64,000 bases of DNA from an uncultured Gelidibacter sp. (lineage in GTDB: Bacteria; Bacteroidota; Bacteroidia; Flavobacteriales; Flavobacteriaceae), in assembly GCF_947500795.1 (NCBI RefSeq), contig NZ_CANMTE010000001.1, forward strand, positions 806,001 through 870,000. The letters run 5' to 3'. A program made the translations under genes and the position numbers. Below, piece by piece: positions 37,899-47,851 of this stretch. The first letter of the stretch is position 1. Each line of letters starts with the position of its first letter. The notes under the pieces were generated by a model. That model searched no databases, had not been told where the DNA came from, and worked only from the letters and a program-made list of their open reading frames with translations.

Positions 37899-39476
37899 CT
37901 ATTTTGCGATGTTTACCGCTCTCGTTTCACGTATTACGGTAACTTTTACTTGACCTGGATAGGTCATATCCGTTTGGATTTTCTGTGAAATTTCGAAAGA
38001 TAGATTAGCGGCTTGCTCGTCAGAAACACGATCACTTTCTACCATTACACGTAACTCACGTCCTGCTTGAATAGCATAAGCTTTATTTACACCATTAAAT
38101 CCGAAGGCTACATCTTCCAAATCTTTTAAACGTTGGATGTAAGAATCTAAAACCTGACGTCTTGCGCCTGGTCTCGCACCTGATATCGCATCACACACCT
38201 GAATGATTGGCGCCAACAATGTGGTCATTTCAATCTCATCATGATGGGCTCCAATGGCGTTACAAACTTCTGGTTTTTCACCGTATTTCTCAGCCCATTG
38301 CATACCCAAGATCGCGTGAGGCGTTTCCATGTCTGCTTCAGAATCTGGCACTTTACCAATATCATGAAGTAATCCGGCACGTTTTGCGATTTTTGGATTT
38401 AAACCTAATTCCGCAGCCATCACACCACAAAGTTTTGCAACTTCACGTGAATGTTGCAACAAGTTTTGACCATAAGAAGAACGGTATTTCATACGTCCTA
38501 CCAATTTGATCAATTCTGGATGCAATCCGTGAATACCTAAATCGATAACCGTACGTTTTCCTACTTCAATAATCTCCTGCTCTATTTGTTTCTGTGTTTT
38601 TTGAACTACTTCTTCAATTTTAGCTGGGTGGATTCTTCCATCCGTCACTAATTTATGAAGCGATAAACGTGCAACTTCACGTCTTACAGAGTCAAAACAA
38701 GATAGGATAATCGCTTCTGGCGTATCATCTACAATAATTTCAACACCGGTTGCCGCTTCAATGGCACGGATATTTCTACCTTCTCTACCAATGATTCGAC
38801 CTTTAACATCGTCAGATTCGATATTGAATACCGATACACAGTTGTCAATAGCTTCTTCAGTACCAATACGCTGAATGGTATTGATAATGATTTTCTTAGC
38901 GTCCTGTTGTGCGGTAAGTTTTGCTTCTTCTAAAGTGTCTTGTATGTAAGCCATGGCATCAGCCTTAGCCTCATTTTTAAGAGACTCCACAAGCTGTCTT
39001 TTTGCTTCCTCAGCAGATAGTCCTGAAATAACTTCAAGCTGCTTAATTTGGCTTTTATGTGCTTTTTCTACTTCTTCCTTCTTCTTTTCCAAGAATTCTA
39101 AACGGAAGTCGTAGTCCTTAATTTTCTCTTCTATTTCTTGAGATAGCTTTTTGTTTTTAGCTAATTCATTTGATATTTGTGATTCTTTATCGCGGGTTCT
39201 CTTTTCTGCTTCTGCTATTTTCTTATCTCGGGAAAGAATGATTTTTTCGTGCTCAGATTTTAATTCAATAAATTTCTCCTTTGCTTGTAAAAGCTTGTCC
39301 TTTTTAATAGACTCTCCTTCGGCATTTGCCTGTCTTATAATTGAATTTGATTCTTCTTTTGCGTTTTGGATAAGTTTTGATGCATTGTTCTTTTCTAGGG
39401 TCTTTGCAACAATATATCCAAGTACTACGCCTAATACTACGCCTCCAACAATTAGTAAAATTGTGTTTGTTTCCAT
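37899..39476 (-). CDS. rny: Ribonuclease Y
   Basis: This membrane-anchored endoribonuclease initiates mRNA decay. The 525 residues have an N-terminal transmembrane helix (about 5-25) and a long coiled coil (about 35-190). A KH domain ([21 protein letters not shown]) and an HD domain (LLHDIGK, then AHHDE) follow. The length is normal. The 6S RNA gene and zapA lie upstream on the same strand. Confidence 0.96.
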   Translation of the reverse strand: METNTILLIVGGVVLGVVLGYIVAKTLEKNNASKLIQNAKEESNSIIRQANAEGESIKKDKLLQAKEKFIELKSEHEKIILSRDKKIAEAEKRTRDKESQISNELAKNKKLSQEIEEKIKDYDFRLEFLEKKKEEVEKAHKSQIKQLEVISGLSAEEAKRQLVESLKNEAKADAMAYIQDTLEEAKLTAQQDAKKIIINTIQRIGTEEAIDNCVSVFNIESDDVKGRIIGREGRNIRAIEAATGVEIIVDDTPEAIILSCFDSVRREVARLSLHKLVTDGRIHPAKIEEVVQKTQKQIEQEIIEVGKRTVIDLGIHGLHPELIKLVGRMKYRSSYGQNLLQHSREVAKLCGVMAAELGLNPKIAKRAGLLHDIGKVPDSEADMETPHAILGMQWAEKYGEKPEVCNAIGAHHDEIEMTTLLAPIIQVCDAISGARPGARRQVLDSYIQRLKDLEDVAFGFNGVNKAYAIQAGRELRVMVESDRVSDEQAANLSFEISQKIQTDMTYPGQVKVTVIRETRAVNIAK

Positions 39477-39576
39477 GTTTAGTTTAGTTTAATAAAAAAA
39501 TTGATCTCATCTAAATCTCCGACTACACTCAGATTTAGAATAGCTACAGCATCCACTTTAAAGTGCAACCCATAGC

Positions 39577-39750
39577 CAAAAAAAAAGCCTACATCAGCTT
39601 CGAATTTTGTATAAACTCCTTAAAAACAAGTTTAGGGCTAACAAGCTGATCAAAAATCTGCTCAAAGGCAGCACGGTTTTACAACTTAAACTCACCCTTT
39701 TTAAAGAAATAATGTTGAGTTTATCAAATAAAATAACTAATGTAGGCAGT
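39577..39750 (-). ncRNA. ssrS: 6S RNA
   Basis: On the minus strand the two ends pair: GCCTACAT (39741-39748) with ATGTAGGC (39587-39594), followed at once by a T run (39577-39586). Inside, ATAAACTC pairs with GAGTTTAT, and an apical hairpin CTGC-CTTTGA-GCAG is present, giving the long rod with a central bubble typical of 6S RNA. The position downstream of zapA is the same as for ssrS in Proteobacteria and is known for Bacteroidetes 6S. Size about 165 nt. 6S binds and sequesters the primary-sigma RNA polymerase. Confidence 0.85.
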
Positions 39751-39774
39751 AACCTATTTATTTTAAAAAGAACG

Positions 39775-40068
39775 TTAAGAGCTTAAATGCGACTGAAGAA
39801 GATCATCCAAAGCGGTTAATCTATTTTTGACATCTTCACTTACATTGTCTTTATCTATCATTTTCTGTTCCACTTGAGATGCAAATTGTAAAGCACACAT
39901 GGCCAAAACATCTTGTTTATCTCTCACGGAATAATTTTGCTCAAATTGACTGATCATAGTTTCAATTTTCTTCGCGGCTTTACGCAATCCTTCCTCCTGA
40001 TCTGGTGCAATCGTCAATGGATACACTCTGTTCGCTATGGATAGCTTAATTTTTAGCTGTTCTGACAT
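39775..40068 (-). CDS. zapA: Cell division protein ZapA
   Basis: This 97-residue ZapA-family protein reads LKIKLSIANRVYPLTIAPDQEEGLRKAAKKIETMI, followed by an alpha-helical half (QDVLAMCALQFASQVEQKMI) that forms the tetramer coiled coil. ZapA cross-links FtsZ filaments at the division ring. It starts 18 bp after a small coiled-coil gene from the same promoter and is followed by 6S RNA, an ancient arrangement. Confidence 0.9.
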   Translation of the reverse strand: MSEQLKIKLSIANRVYPLTIAPDQEEGLRKAAKKIETMISQFEQNYSVRDKQDVLAMCALQFASQVEQKMIDKDNVSEDVKNRLTALDDLLQSHLSS

Positions 40069-40086
40069 TAAAATACTATGCTTACA

Positions 40087-40377
40087 TTATTCAGATAATT
40101 GTGCTATACAATGATCTATATCTTTTATTAATGTATTTATCTTGAGCTTTGTCTCTCGTTTATTTTCATCACTGCCCAACATTGAATTCGCAACTTTGAG
40201 GGCTTCATATTTTTCAACCCAAGAGCTCAATGCTTCTTGCTGCTGAATTATTTTTTGCTGATAAATAGCTAATTCTTCAGAAAGCTTTGCATTGGTCTGT
40301 TTTAAAACCTCTTGCTTATGTAAAACTTTGCTGATTTTATTCTCTAAAGAATCAACAATATCTTCAACTTTACTCAT
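40087..40377 (-). CDS. Small coiled-coil protein paired with ZapA
   Basis: The 96 residues are almost entirely helical heptads (VEDIVDSLENKISKVLHKQEVLKQTNAKL, QQKIIQQQEALSSWVEKYEALK) with no membrane segment. It is the first gene of the zapA transcript. Its size and coiled-coil nature recall ZapB or other FtsZ-associated proteins, but no family is recognised, so a division role is inferred from context. Confidence 0.7.
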   Translation of the reverse strand: MSKVEDIVDSLENKISKVLHKQEVLKQTNAKLSEELAIYQQKIIQQQEALSSWVEKYEALKVANSMLGSDENKRETKLKINTLIKDIDHCIAQLSE

Positions 40378-40401
40378 TTACAAATTTCAATACTGATGTA
40401 A

Positions 40402-40432
40402 CAAAGTTAACATACCTTGTCAAAAATCACAA
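40402..40432 (-). promoter_or_regulatory. Promoter of the coiled-coil/zapA operon
   Basis: On the minus strand TTG (plus-strand CAA, 40430-40432), 20 bp, then TAACTTTG (plus-strand CAAAGTTA, 40402-40409), a full TAnnTTTG match, 25 bp before the start codon. The rest of the 343-bp gap up to the M23 gene holds no further feature I can support. Confidence 0.65.
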
Positions 40433-40720
40433 TTGTTTTGTCATAAATTTTGAAAATTTTTAAAGTAATAATTTTAAAGCACTTAGCGCATCTAAACTTA
40501 ACTAAGCATTACACCTTTTTATAAATCATTACATTAATCCATGTCATAAAGTCGCCGTACCTACGTGATGCTAGCTTTAGCTTAAAATTATATATTGAAA
40601 TATCGTATAATATCTGCCAACAATAGTAGTTATTATGGGTTAAAACGTACAAAACGATAAACCCTATAACTTTAGGCACTCCTAACTTTTTTTAATATTT
40701 TTAGACTTTTAAATCTAGCT

Positions 40721-42406
40721 ATGAAATTTCTATTTATCCCTCTTCTACTATCCACTTTTGCGTTTTCTCAAGTTGAATATCCAACAGATTATTTTAGAAG
40801 TCCTTTGGACATTCCGATCATCCCATCTGGAACTTTTGGCGAATTACGAACCAATCATTTCCACGCCGGTCTGGACATCAAAACCCAACAGAGAGAAGGC
40901 CACAATGTGTACACGGTTGCTGAAGGTTATATAAGCCGTATTAAAGTATCACATTATGGTTATGGGAAAGTAATTTACATAACGCATCCTAATGGCTATA
41001 CTAGTGTTTATGGGCATTTATCGAGTTATGCACCCATCATTGAGGCTTATGTAAAAGCTGAACAGTACAAACAGGAATCTTATGAAGTTGAAATGTTTCC
41101 TGCGGTTGACGAGTTGAAAGTAAAAAAGGATGAAATCATTGCCTATTCCGGAAATACTGGAAGTTCTGGCGGTCCGCACCTCCATTTTGAAATTCGAGAT
41201 CAACAAGAACGCACCATTAATCCGTTGTTGTTTGGTTTGGAGGTGCAAGATAAGAAAACACCTTTTGTTAATGGCGTTTACGCCTACACCAAGGATGATG
41301 CCTCTTCTGTTAACGGGAAAACTGGACGTGTGGAACTGCGCCTAATTCCGACTAAAACTAAAGATTATGTTACAGAAAGTATTAGTGCCCATGGGACTAT
41401 TGGTTTTGGAATTGTCAGTTATGACTCGCAAGATTTAGCGGTTAATCAGAATGGAATTAACGGACTGGAAACTTTTTATAATGGACACAAAAAGTTTGAA
41501 ATGGATTTTAACCGATTTGCCTTCTCTGAAACCAGACATATTAATAGATTCATAGATTATGACTACTTTAAAACGAAGCGAAGCCGTATCCAAAAGTTAT
41601 TTGTAGAACAAGGCAATGTGCTTAGCCTCTATCAAAATCTCGATAATGACGGCTATGTTGTTGTTGAAGATAGCACTGCTTCCGTTTATAAAGTTCGAAT
41701 TAAGGATTTCCACGGGAATGAATCTTGGGTAACGATTCCCATCAATGGAAAAAAGGCAACAACCACTCCCAAAGAGACGGTTACAACAGCCCAAACTTAT
41801 ATTTTTTATGACCAGCCTACCAATTTGAACGACAAAAATGTGACCGTTTATATCCCTTCCAACAGCTTTTATGAAGATACATCTATCGATTTTAAAGTGA
41901 GTAATGACACGCTCTATTTGCACAAGGACATCATTCCGCTTCAAAAAAATATAACCATCACTTATGATGTCAGCAATTATAAAGATGCTGATAAGGACAA
42001 ATTATATATTGCAGAACTTATTGGATCTAGAAATTATCCGAGCTATCTCAATACAAAGCGTAGTGGCAATATATTAACGGCATCTTCAAACGCGTTGGGA
42101 ACTTATGCGTTGGTTTTAGATACCCAAGGTCCAAAAATCACCCCTACAAATTTTCAGGATGGCAAATGGTTAAGCAATTTCCGTTATCTTAAATTCAAAA
42201 TCACCGATAATCTTTCTGGGATCAGTAATTATCGTGCCACAATAAATGGTAAATTTATCTTGATGGAATACGAGTATAAAACCAATACGCTGACTTTCGA
42301 TTTTAATGATAATGTTGTGACAGATACCAAAAATGAATTGAAACTTATAGTTACTGATAACGTAGGAAATAGTTCTACATTTGAAGCTACATTTTTTAGA
42401 AAATAA
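40721..42406 (+). CDS. M23 family (LytM-like) metallopeptidase
   Basis: This 561-residue protein has a signal peptide ending in AFSQ. The M23 domain (about 35-175) has the zinc ligands His48 and Asp52 in NHFHAGLDIKT, and GPHLHFEIRD with the catalytic HxH. It would cut peptidoglycan cross-bridges in the periplasm. The remaining 380 residues are beta-sandwich-like, with a late TDNLSGISNYRATINGKF segment. The next gene (TonB receptor) begins 10 bp after its stop. The position of an active endopeptidase before a large receptor is notable. Confidence 0.92.
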   Translation: MKFLFIPLLLSTFAFSQVEYPTDYFRSPLDIPIIPSGTFGELRTNHFHAGLDIKTQQREGHNVYTVAEGYISRIKVSHYGYGKVIYITHPNGYTSVYGHLSSYAPIIEAYVKAEQYKQESYEVEMFPAVDELKVKKDEIIAYSGNTGSSGGPHLHFEIRDQQERTINPLLFGLEVQDKKTPFVNGVYAYTKDDASSVNGKTGRVELRLIPTKTKDYVTESISAHGTIGFGIVSYDSQDLAVNQNGINGLETFYNGHKKFEMDFNRFAFSETRHINRFIDYDYFKTKRSRIQKLFVEQGNVLSLYQNLDNDGYVVVEDSTASVYKVRIKDFHGNESWVTIPINGKKATTTPKETVTTAQTYIFYDQPTNLNDKNVTVYIPSNSFYEDTSIDFKVSNDTLYLHKDIIPLQKNITITYDVSNYKDADKDKLYIAELIGSRNYPSYLNTKRSGNILTASSNALGTYALVLDTQGPKITPTNFQDGKWLSNFRYLKFKITDNLSGISNYRATINGKFILMEYEYKTNTLTFDFNDNVVTDTKNELKLIVTDNVGNSSTFEATFFRK

Positions 42407-42416
42407 AACACACTCT

Positions 42417-44879
42417 TTGAAACCACATTTATACCTGTTCCGCTTTGCCATATTTGTGTTGCCTTTTTGGGGATGGTCCCAATCCGCTACCATTAAGGGA
42501 ATCCTTATGGACGATGCCCATATGCCTATTGCCAATGCAAATATTACCTCAAATACTTCAGGAACCACGACTAATGAAAATGGTTTCTATGAGATAAAAA
42601 TCCCTGCGAATAGTGAGGTAGTCCTGGAGTTTACCCATATTCTGCACAAACGCATCGTTGCAACCTTTAATCTCAAAAATGGTCAAGAAATTGAGTTTAA
42701 TCCCGTGATGAACTTAAAAGTTGAACAAATTGCAACTGTTGTCATCAGGAGTAATCAGCGTCAAAATGTAACAGGTGTCACTACTATTGCGCCCGAAATC
42801 CTTAGGACTATTAAAGGCGCACAACCTGGAGTAGAAAACATTCTAAAAACCTTGCCTGGCGTCAATATTTCCAATGAATTAAGCACACAATATTCCGTGC
42901 GTGGTGGCAATTTTGATGAAAACTTAGTCTATGTCAATGATATTGAAGTGTACCGACCATTTTTGGTGCGTTCGGGACAACAAGAAGGCTTAAGTTTCGT
43001 GAATACAGATTTGGTACAGAATGTGGATTTTTCAGCTGGAGGATTCCAAGCAAAATATGGCGATAAACTATCGTCGGTTTTAGATATTACCTACAAAACC
43101 CCGATAACATTCGGTTTAAACGCCGATGTATCGTTAATGGGTGCTAGCGTATCTGCGGAAGCGATATCCAAAGACTCCAAATTATCAGGCATCATAGGAT
43201 TACGATATAGAGACAATAGCTTAGTCTTAAATTCCTTGGAAACGGAAGGCATGGTAAAACCTGTATTTGCAGACGTTCAGACCTACGTAACGTATAAATT
43301 TACAGATAAGTTATATGTCAATTTTTTAGGTAATATTTCAAGAAACAAGTACACGTTTCAGCCACAAAACAGACAAACTAATTTCGGAACAGTAGACAAT
43401 CCGATGGCTTTATTGGTGTATTATGAAGGTCAGGAAAAAGATGATTACAATACTTATTTTGGAGCTTTTAAAGCCAACTATTTTGCAAATGAAGACCTGA
43501 CCCTTAGACTTATTGCGTCTACCTACCACACCACTGAAGCCGAGCATTTTGATATCTTGGCGCAATACCGTATGGGTGAAGTGAACAGCAATATTGGTGA
43601 TGAAAATTTTGGTGAGGTCGAATTTAGTGAAGGCATTGGCTCTCAACTGACGCACGCCAGAAATGATTTGGATGCATTAATTACAACCGTTGAACACAAA
43701 GGCGATTACAAGCTGGACGATAACATTTTTGAGTGGTCCTTAAAATATACCCATGAAGACATTCGCGACCGTTTGGTAGAATGGGAAGTGATTGATTCGG
43801 CAGGCTTTTCCATAACACCTCCATATTCCAAAATTTTAAAAGATCAGCCCTACCAACCTTATCATGGACCGTTAGAGGCGTTTCAAAATATAAGAGCGAC
43901 AAATGCTGTTCAAATTGACCGTTTTCAAGCCTATGCGCAGTGGAGCAAACGTTCAGAATTAGGAACGAGTGATGTGTTTTACAATTTTGGCGTGAGAGCA
44001 CACCATTGGACGGTTAATGGTGAAGGTATTGAAAGCAATTCGCAAACAGTTTTTAGCCCAAGAGCACAATTTGCCATTAAGCCCGATTGGGATAAAGACA
44101 TGTTGTTCAGGATTGCCGGCGGATTGTATTACCAACCGCCTTTTTACAGAGAACTTCGCGATTCATCGGGCACTGTAAGGCCTGAAGTGAAGGCTCAAAA
44201 ATCCATTCACCTCGTTTTGGGCAATGAATACAGCTTTAAAATGTGGGACCGCCCGTTCAAATTAGTTTCTGAGGCCTATTACAAACACCTGACTGATGTC
44301 AATCCGTATACTTTAGAAAACGTCCGAATTAGATATAGCGCTAACAATAATGCGACGGCTTATGCGTATGGATTGGACTTAAGATTGAACGGCGAATTTG
44401 TTCCGGGTACAGAATCCTGGTTTAGTTTTGGTTATTTAAAAACGGAAGAAAATATTGAAGATCGCGGATATATTGCAAGACCAACTGACCAACGTTTGAA
44501 ATTTGGCGTGTTGTTCCAAGATTATGTCCCAAACATTCCGGAATTGAAAGTCTATCTTAATTTGGTATACAACACTGGCGTTCCTGGCGGTTCTCCAAGT
44601 TATGTTGATCCTTATGACTACCAAAACAGATTGCGTGCGTATAAACGCGCTGACATCGGTTTTTCTTATGCCCTAGTGGATAGAGATAGAACATACACCT
44701 CTAAGTGGAAAAATGCTTTGAAGGAACTTACCATTGGCGTGGAAGTTTTTAACATGTTCGATGTGCAAAATTCCATTACCAATACGTGGGTAAGAGATGT
44801 GTATAGCAAACGCCAATATGCAATTCCAAATTATTTAAGTCCGCGGGTTTTGAATGTGCGACTGTCGATGAAGCTGTAA
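42417..44879 (+). CDS. TonB-dependent receptor
   Basis: No ATG exists near the front. TTG at 42417 gives a clean signal peptide (MKPHLYLFRFAIFVLPFWGWSQS); a TTG at 42381 would overlap the M23 gene. About 820 residues follow: a carboxypeptidase-regulatory-like beta domain (IKGILMDDAHMPIANANI, about 25-105) and a plug domain (GAQPGVENILKTLPGVNISNE...YSVRGGNFDENLVYVND). The rest is an outer-membrane barrel with late FEVFNMFDVQN-like strands (VEVFNMFDVQN). Substrate unknown; no SusD partner adjoins it. Confidence 0.92.
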   Translation: MKPHLYLFRFAIFVLPFWGWSQSATIKGILMDDAHMPIANANITSNTSGTTTNENGFYEIKIPANSEVVLEFTHILHKRIVATFNLKNGQEIEFNPVMNLKVEQIATVVIRSNQRQNVTGVTTIAPEILRTIKGAQPGVENILKTLPGVNISNELSTQYSVRGGNFDENLVYVNDIEVYRPFLVRSGQQEGLSFVNTDLVQNVDFSAGGFQAKYGDKLSSVLDITYKTPITFGLNADVSLMGASVSAEAISKDSKLSGIIGLRYRDNSLVLNSLETEGMVKPVFADVQTYVTYKFTDKLYVNFLGNISRNKYTFQPQNRQTNFGTVDNPMALLVYYEGQEKDDYNTYFGAFKANYFANEDLTLRLIASTYHTTEAEHFDILAQYRMGEVNSNIGDENFGEVEFSEGIGSQLTHARNDLDALITTVEHKGDYKLDDNIFEWSLKYTHEDIRDRLVEWEVIDSAGFSITPPYSKILKDQPYQPYHGPLEAFQNIRATNAVQIDRFQAYAQWSKRSELGTSDVFYNFGVRAHHWTVNGEGIESNSQTVFSPRAQFAIKPDWDKDMLFRIAGGLYYQPPFYRELRDSSGTVRPEVKAQKSIHLVLGNEYSFKMWDRPFKLVSEAYYKHLTDVNPYTLENVRIRYSANNNATAYAYGLDLRLNGEFVPGTESWFSFGYLKTEENIEDRGYIARPTDQRLKFGVLFQDYVPNIPELKVYLNLVYNTGVPGGSPSYVDPYDYQNRLRAYKRADIGFSYALVDRDRTYTSKWKNALKELTIGVEVFNMFDVQNSITNTWVRDVYSKRQYAIPNYLSPRVLNVRLSMKL

Positions 44880-44885
44880 CTTAGT

Positions 44886-46025
44886 TTAGACGAATTCCTT
44901 CAACACTTCAATCACATAATCCACTTCGGCTTTCGTATTAAAACTAGAGAATGAAAATCTGACCGAGGGTTTCATTAAGTGTTCAGGGATTAAAATCTCA
45001 GAAAGCACATGCGAGTTTTGATTGCTTCCACTTTGGCAAGCAGATCCTCTTGAACAGGCAATTCCTTTTAAATCGAGTTGAAAATGTAGCATTCCTCCTT
45101 TTTCTGGAGTAATTGGCAAACACACATTAATTACAGTGTAGGTACTATTTTCTGAATCGTCACAATTCCCATTAAAAGTGATGTCAGGAGACATGTTTTT
45201 CAACTGCTCAATAAAATATGCTTTAAGCTCTGAAATGTGCTTGCGTTCAGCATCAAGATTATCATAACTCAATTTCAAGGCGGTTTCCATACCTGCAATA
45301 TTGTGGATAGCTTCGGTACCTGCACGATAGCCACGTTCCTGCTCACCACCAAAAATTAACGCTTTAATGCCTGATCCTTTTCTAATAAATGCAAAACCAA
45401 CACCTTTTGGGCCGTGGAATTTATGGGCGCTTGCCGCTATAAAATCGACAGGAATAGTTTGCAAATCTAAATGGTAATGTCCTACAGATTGTACGGTATC
45501 ACTATGAAAAAGGGCTTGATGCGCTTTACAAAGTGTTGCTACTTTCTGAATATCGAGTTTGTTGCCAATCTCATTATTCACATGCATCAAACTGACCAAC
45601 TTTTTGGATGGCGATTGTAACAATTGCTCCAGATGATTTAAATCAATGACCCCATTTTCAAGGAGTTTTACATAACTCACCGTAATGTCGTATTCTTTTT
45701 GAAGCTGTTCCACGGTATGTAACACCGCATGATGTTCCAATTTACTAGTAATGATTTCTGTTACGCCTAAATCTCTTACAGCACTGCGCAGTACCAAATT
45801 ATCCGCTTCTGTCCCTCCAGCAGTAAAAACGATTTCTGAAGCATGTACATTGAAAAATGAAGCAATGGTTTTTCTTGAAGTTTCCATTAAAGATTTTGCT
45901 GAACGTCCCATCCCATGTGTAGAAGATGCGTTACCAAAGTTTTGACGCATCACATCAGTCATACGTTCTATAACCGCATCTCGCATTGGTGTTGTTGCTG
46001 CATTATCAAAATAAACCTGTTTCAT
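44886..46025 (-). CDS. Cysteine desulfurase (NifS/IscS-like)
   Basis: This 379-residue PLP enzyme takes sulfur from cysteine for Fe-S clusters or tRNA modification. It has YFDNAATTPM at the start, the PLP Lys in SAHKFHGPKGVGFAF and the catalytic Cys loop CSRGSACQSGS. It is closer to the NifS/IscS group than to SufS, judging by the loop. It is convergent with the TonB receptor, 6 bp apart. No Fe-S scaffold gene adjoins it. Confidence 0.93.
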   Translation of the reverse strand: MKQVYFDNAATTPMRDAVIERMTDVMRQNFGNASSTHGMGRSAKSLMETSRKTIASFFNVHASEIVFTAGGTEADNLVLRSAVRDLGVTEIITSKLEHHAVLHTVEQLQKEYDITVSYVKLLENGVIDLNHLEQLLQSPSKKLVSLMHVNNEIGNKLDIQKVATLCKAHQALFHSDTVQSVGHYHLDLQTIPVDFIAASAHKFHGPKGVGFAFIRKGSGIKALIFGGEQERGYRAGTEAIHNIAGMETALKLSYDNLDAERKHISELKAYFIEQLKNMSPDITFNGNCDDSENSTYTVINVCLPITPEKGGMLHFQLDLKGIACSRGSACQSGSNQNSHVLSEILIPEHLMKPSVRFSFSSFNTKAEVDYVIEVLKEFV

Positions 46026-46149
46026 AGCTGTTTTTTGTAGTGAATAATTGTTTTGGAATCAACCTGTTTTCTAAGACGTTCTTAGGAATTTCGATAGTTA
46101 ACAAACGGTATTTTACAACCGGGTTTCAATAAGAATCGCTTCCAAATTG

Positions 46150-46157
46150 CAAAAATA
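46150..46157 (-). promoter_or_regulatory. -7 box for the cysteine desulfurase gene
   Basis: Plus-strand CAAAAATA reads TATTTTTG on the minus strand and is followed by GC-type context as at rpsA. It lies 125 bp upstream of the start; no good -33 element is seen. Confidence 0.4.
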
Positions 46158-46208
46158 CTCCAAATAAAATTATTTTAAAGATGGTACGTTATAAATTAGA
46201 GAATGCCT

Positions 46209-46216
46209 TATTTTTG
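46209..46216 (+). promoter_or_regulatory. -7 box for the calcium-repeat lipoprotein gene
   Basis: TATTTTTG matches TAnnTTTG and lies 17 bp before the ATG at 46234. The -33 region is weak. Confidence 0.45.
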
Positions 46217-46233
46217 TTGCTTAAACCTTAGAA

Positions 46234-47145
46234 ATGCAGAAAATATTTTACCTTTTAAGTTTATGCGTATTGCTCACTGCCTGTGACGATGGCGATATTA
46301 TTGAAGTAGAATTGGATTTTGACAAGCAACTTGCCATGTGCGAGTTGAATCCGGAAGTGTATTTCTTATATGAAACCAAAACGGATCCTTCTGAATCTTT
46401 GAGTTTAATTTTCCCAAAGAACTCCGCTACCCGACTTATATTCAATCCGGAGACTAATAATTACACCAGTTCATTTGAGATTAACGGATCCACGACCAAG
46501 TTCAATTATAGAACTTATGATGGGAAGCCTGAAAACTTAATCTGTAATTTATTACCTGACGCCAATACCCATATTCTTAAGGATTATGCAGCAACGTCGG
46601 GCTCGGTGACCACGCTGACTACATTTATTGATGATGATGGTGATGGGATTCCGTCAGCAATTGAAGATAAAAATCTCGATGGCGATAATAATCCTGCAAC
46701 CAACCCGACAGATTCTGACGGCGATGGTATTCCTGATTATCTTGATGCTGATGATGATAATGACAATGTACTGACCAAAAACGAAGGCCACAACTACACC
46801 GAAGCGGATGGCTTGTCTAAAGCTCAAGATACGGACGGCGATGGTATTCCTGACTATCTAGACACTGATGATGATGGCGATGGTGTTTTAACGCGTTTTG
46901 AAGATGAAAATCTTAATGGAAATCCGATGGACGATCGTGATGAAAGCTCTCCTACTCCAACTGTTGCAAGGTATTTGGACAAAGTGGCAAAAGACGTTTT
47001 TGAATACAAACAATTTAACAAAAATACATACCAACGTATTATCACGGTAAAATTTCAAGTTAAGAATGTCAACTTAGACATTATTAGTTTAACCGATATT
47101 GATTTTGGGACGTACACCCAGACTTTTACGATAGAAAGTAAGTAA
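46234..47145 (+). CDS. Lipoprotein with thrombospondin type 3-like Ca-binding repeats
   Basis: This 303-residue protein has a lipobox (SLCVLLTAC, Cys17). Residues about 130-240 hold acidic DxDxDGxxD repeats: [48 protein letters not shown]. These are the calcium-binding loops of TSP3 repeats. The N-terminal 120 residues and the C-terminal 60 are beta-rich with no recognised family. It is probably a calcium-stabilised cell-surface protein. Confidence 0.85.
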   Translation: MQKIFYLLSLCVLLTACDDGDIIEVELDFDKQLAMCELNPEVYFLYETKTDPSESLSLIFPKNSATRLIFNPETNNYTSSFEINGSTTKFNYRTYDGKPENLICNLLPDANTHILKDYAATSGSVTTLTTFIDDDGDGIPSAIEDKNLDGDNNPATNPTDSDGDGIPDYLDADDDNDNVLTKNEGHNYTEADGLSKAQDTDGDGIPDYLDTDDDGDGVLTRFEDENLNGNPMDDRDESSPTPTVARYLDKVAKDVFEYKQFNKNTYQRIITVKFQVKNVNLDIISLTDIDFGTYTQTFTIESK

Positions 47146-47169
47146 TTACAATTTTATTTCACTTCTTTA

Positions 47170-47206
47170 AAAGCCATAACCTAAATAAGTTATGGCTTTT
47201 ATTTTT
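47170..47206 (+). terminator. Terminator of the TSP3-repeat lipoprotein gene
   Basis: Stem AAAGCCATAAC / GTTATGGCTTT (47170-47180 with 47189-47199) followed by T-rich sequence, 25 bp after the stop. Confidence 0.88.
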
Positions 47207-47391
47207 TGTGCTTAATAATGACGATATTTAGAGATTGTGAGCAAGTTAAAAACTAATCGAACAAATTTAGAATAAATAAAAATGTGACTTTTAAACAAAA
47301 TCCTAATATTGACTTTCTACTCTGTTATTTGGTCCGTTCTCATTACAAAACCTAGCGGATATTACTTAAAAAACAAAAAAACTTGAATAAT

Positions 47392-47823
47392 ATGGCTAAA
47401 AAATATCCATCAAAAATATCTTACGGCTTACTCATTTTTGTATTCTTGATGTTTTATGGACCATTGCTTCCCGATTTGCTTAATGGAGAACTCAATGGGA
47501 AAATGATTGGATTAATAGGGTTCCTGTCAGTTGTTTTTGGCTTTATTGTGCATCTATTTTTCAATACACATTATACGATTGATCATCGTAAACTCAAAAT
47601 TAAATCTGGCGCATTTTCCTATCAACCAATTATCATTGACGACATTAAAGAAATATCAAAGACTAACAGTGTATTGTCCTCTCCTGCGGCTTCATTTGAC
47701 CGAATTAAAATCAACTATGGAACAACTAATTCGGTTATCCTTTCGCCTAAAGACAAGTATCAGTTTGCAGAAGATTTGGTTAAAATAAATCCAAGAATAA
47801 TAAATAAACTATCTTTAAGCTAG
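47392..47823 (+). CDS. Membrane protein with bacterial PH-like domain
   Basis: From ATG 47392 (MAKKYPSK) it has 143 residues; an in-frame TTG nine bases earlier is possible. Two transmembrane helices (about 10-27 and 40-58) are followed by a beta-rich cytoplasmic domain (THYTIDHRKLKIKSGAFSYQPIIIDDIKEIS...DRIKINYG) that fits the PH-like domain of bacterial membrane proteins. Function unknown. Confidence 0.7.
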   Translation: MAKKYPSKISYGLLIFVFLMFYGPLLPDLLNGELNGKMIGLIGFLSVVFGFIVHLFFNTHYTIDHRKLKIKSGAFSYQPIIIDDIKEISKTNSVLSSPAASFDRIKINYGTTNSVILSPKDKYQFAEDLVKINPRIINKLSLS

Positions 47824-47851
47824 AATATTAGTAGTCTTTTATATACCCCAT

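Noticed and set aside
40433-40720. Hidden tRNA or riboswitch in the gap before the M23 gene
   Set aside because: No cloverleaf or known aptamer core could be drawn; the sequence is AT-rich without long pairings.
42170-42568. 132-codon minus-strand frame at the M23/TonB junction
   Set aside because: Antisense to two well-supported genes, no family likeness.
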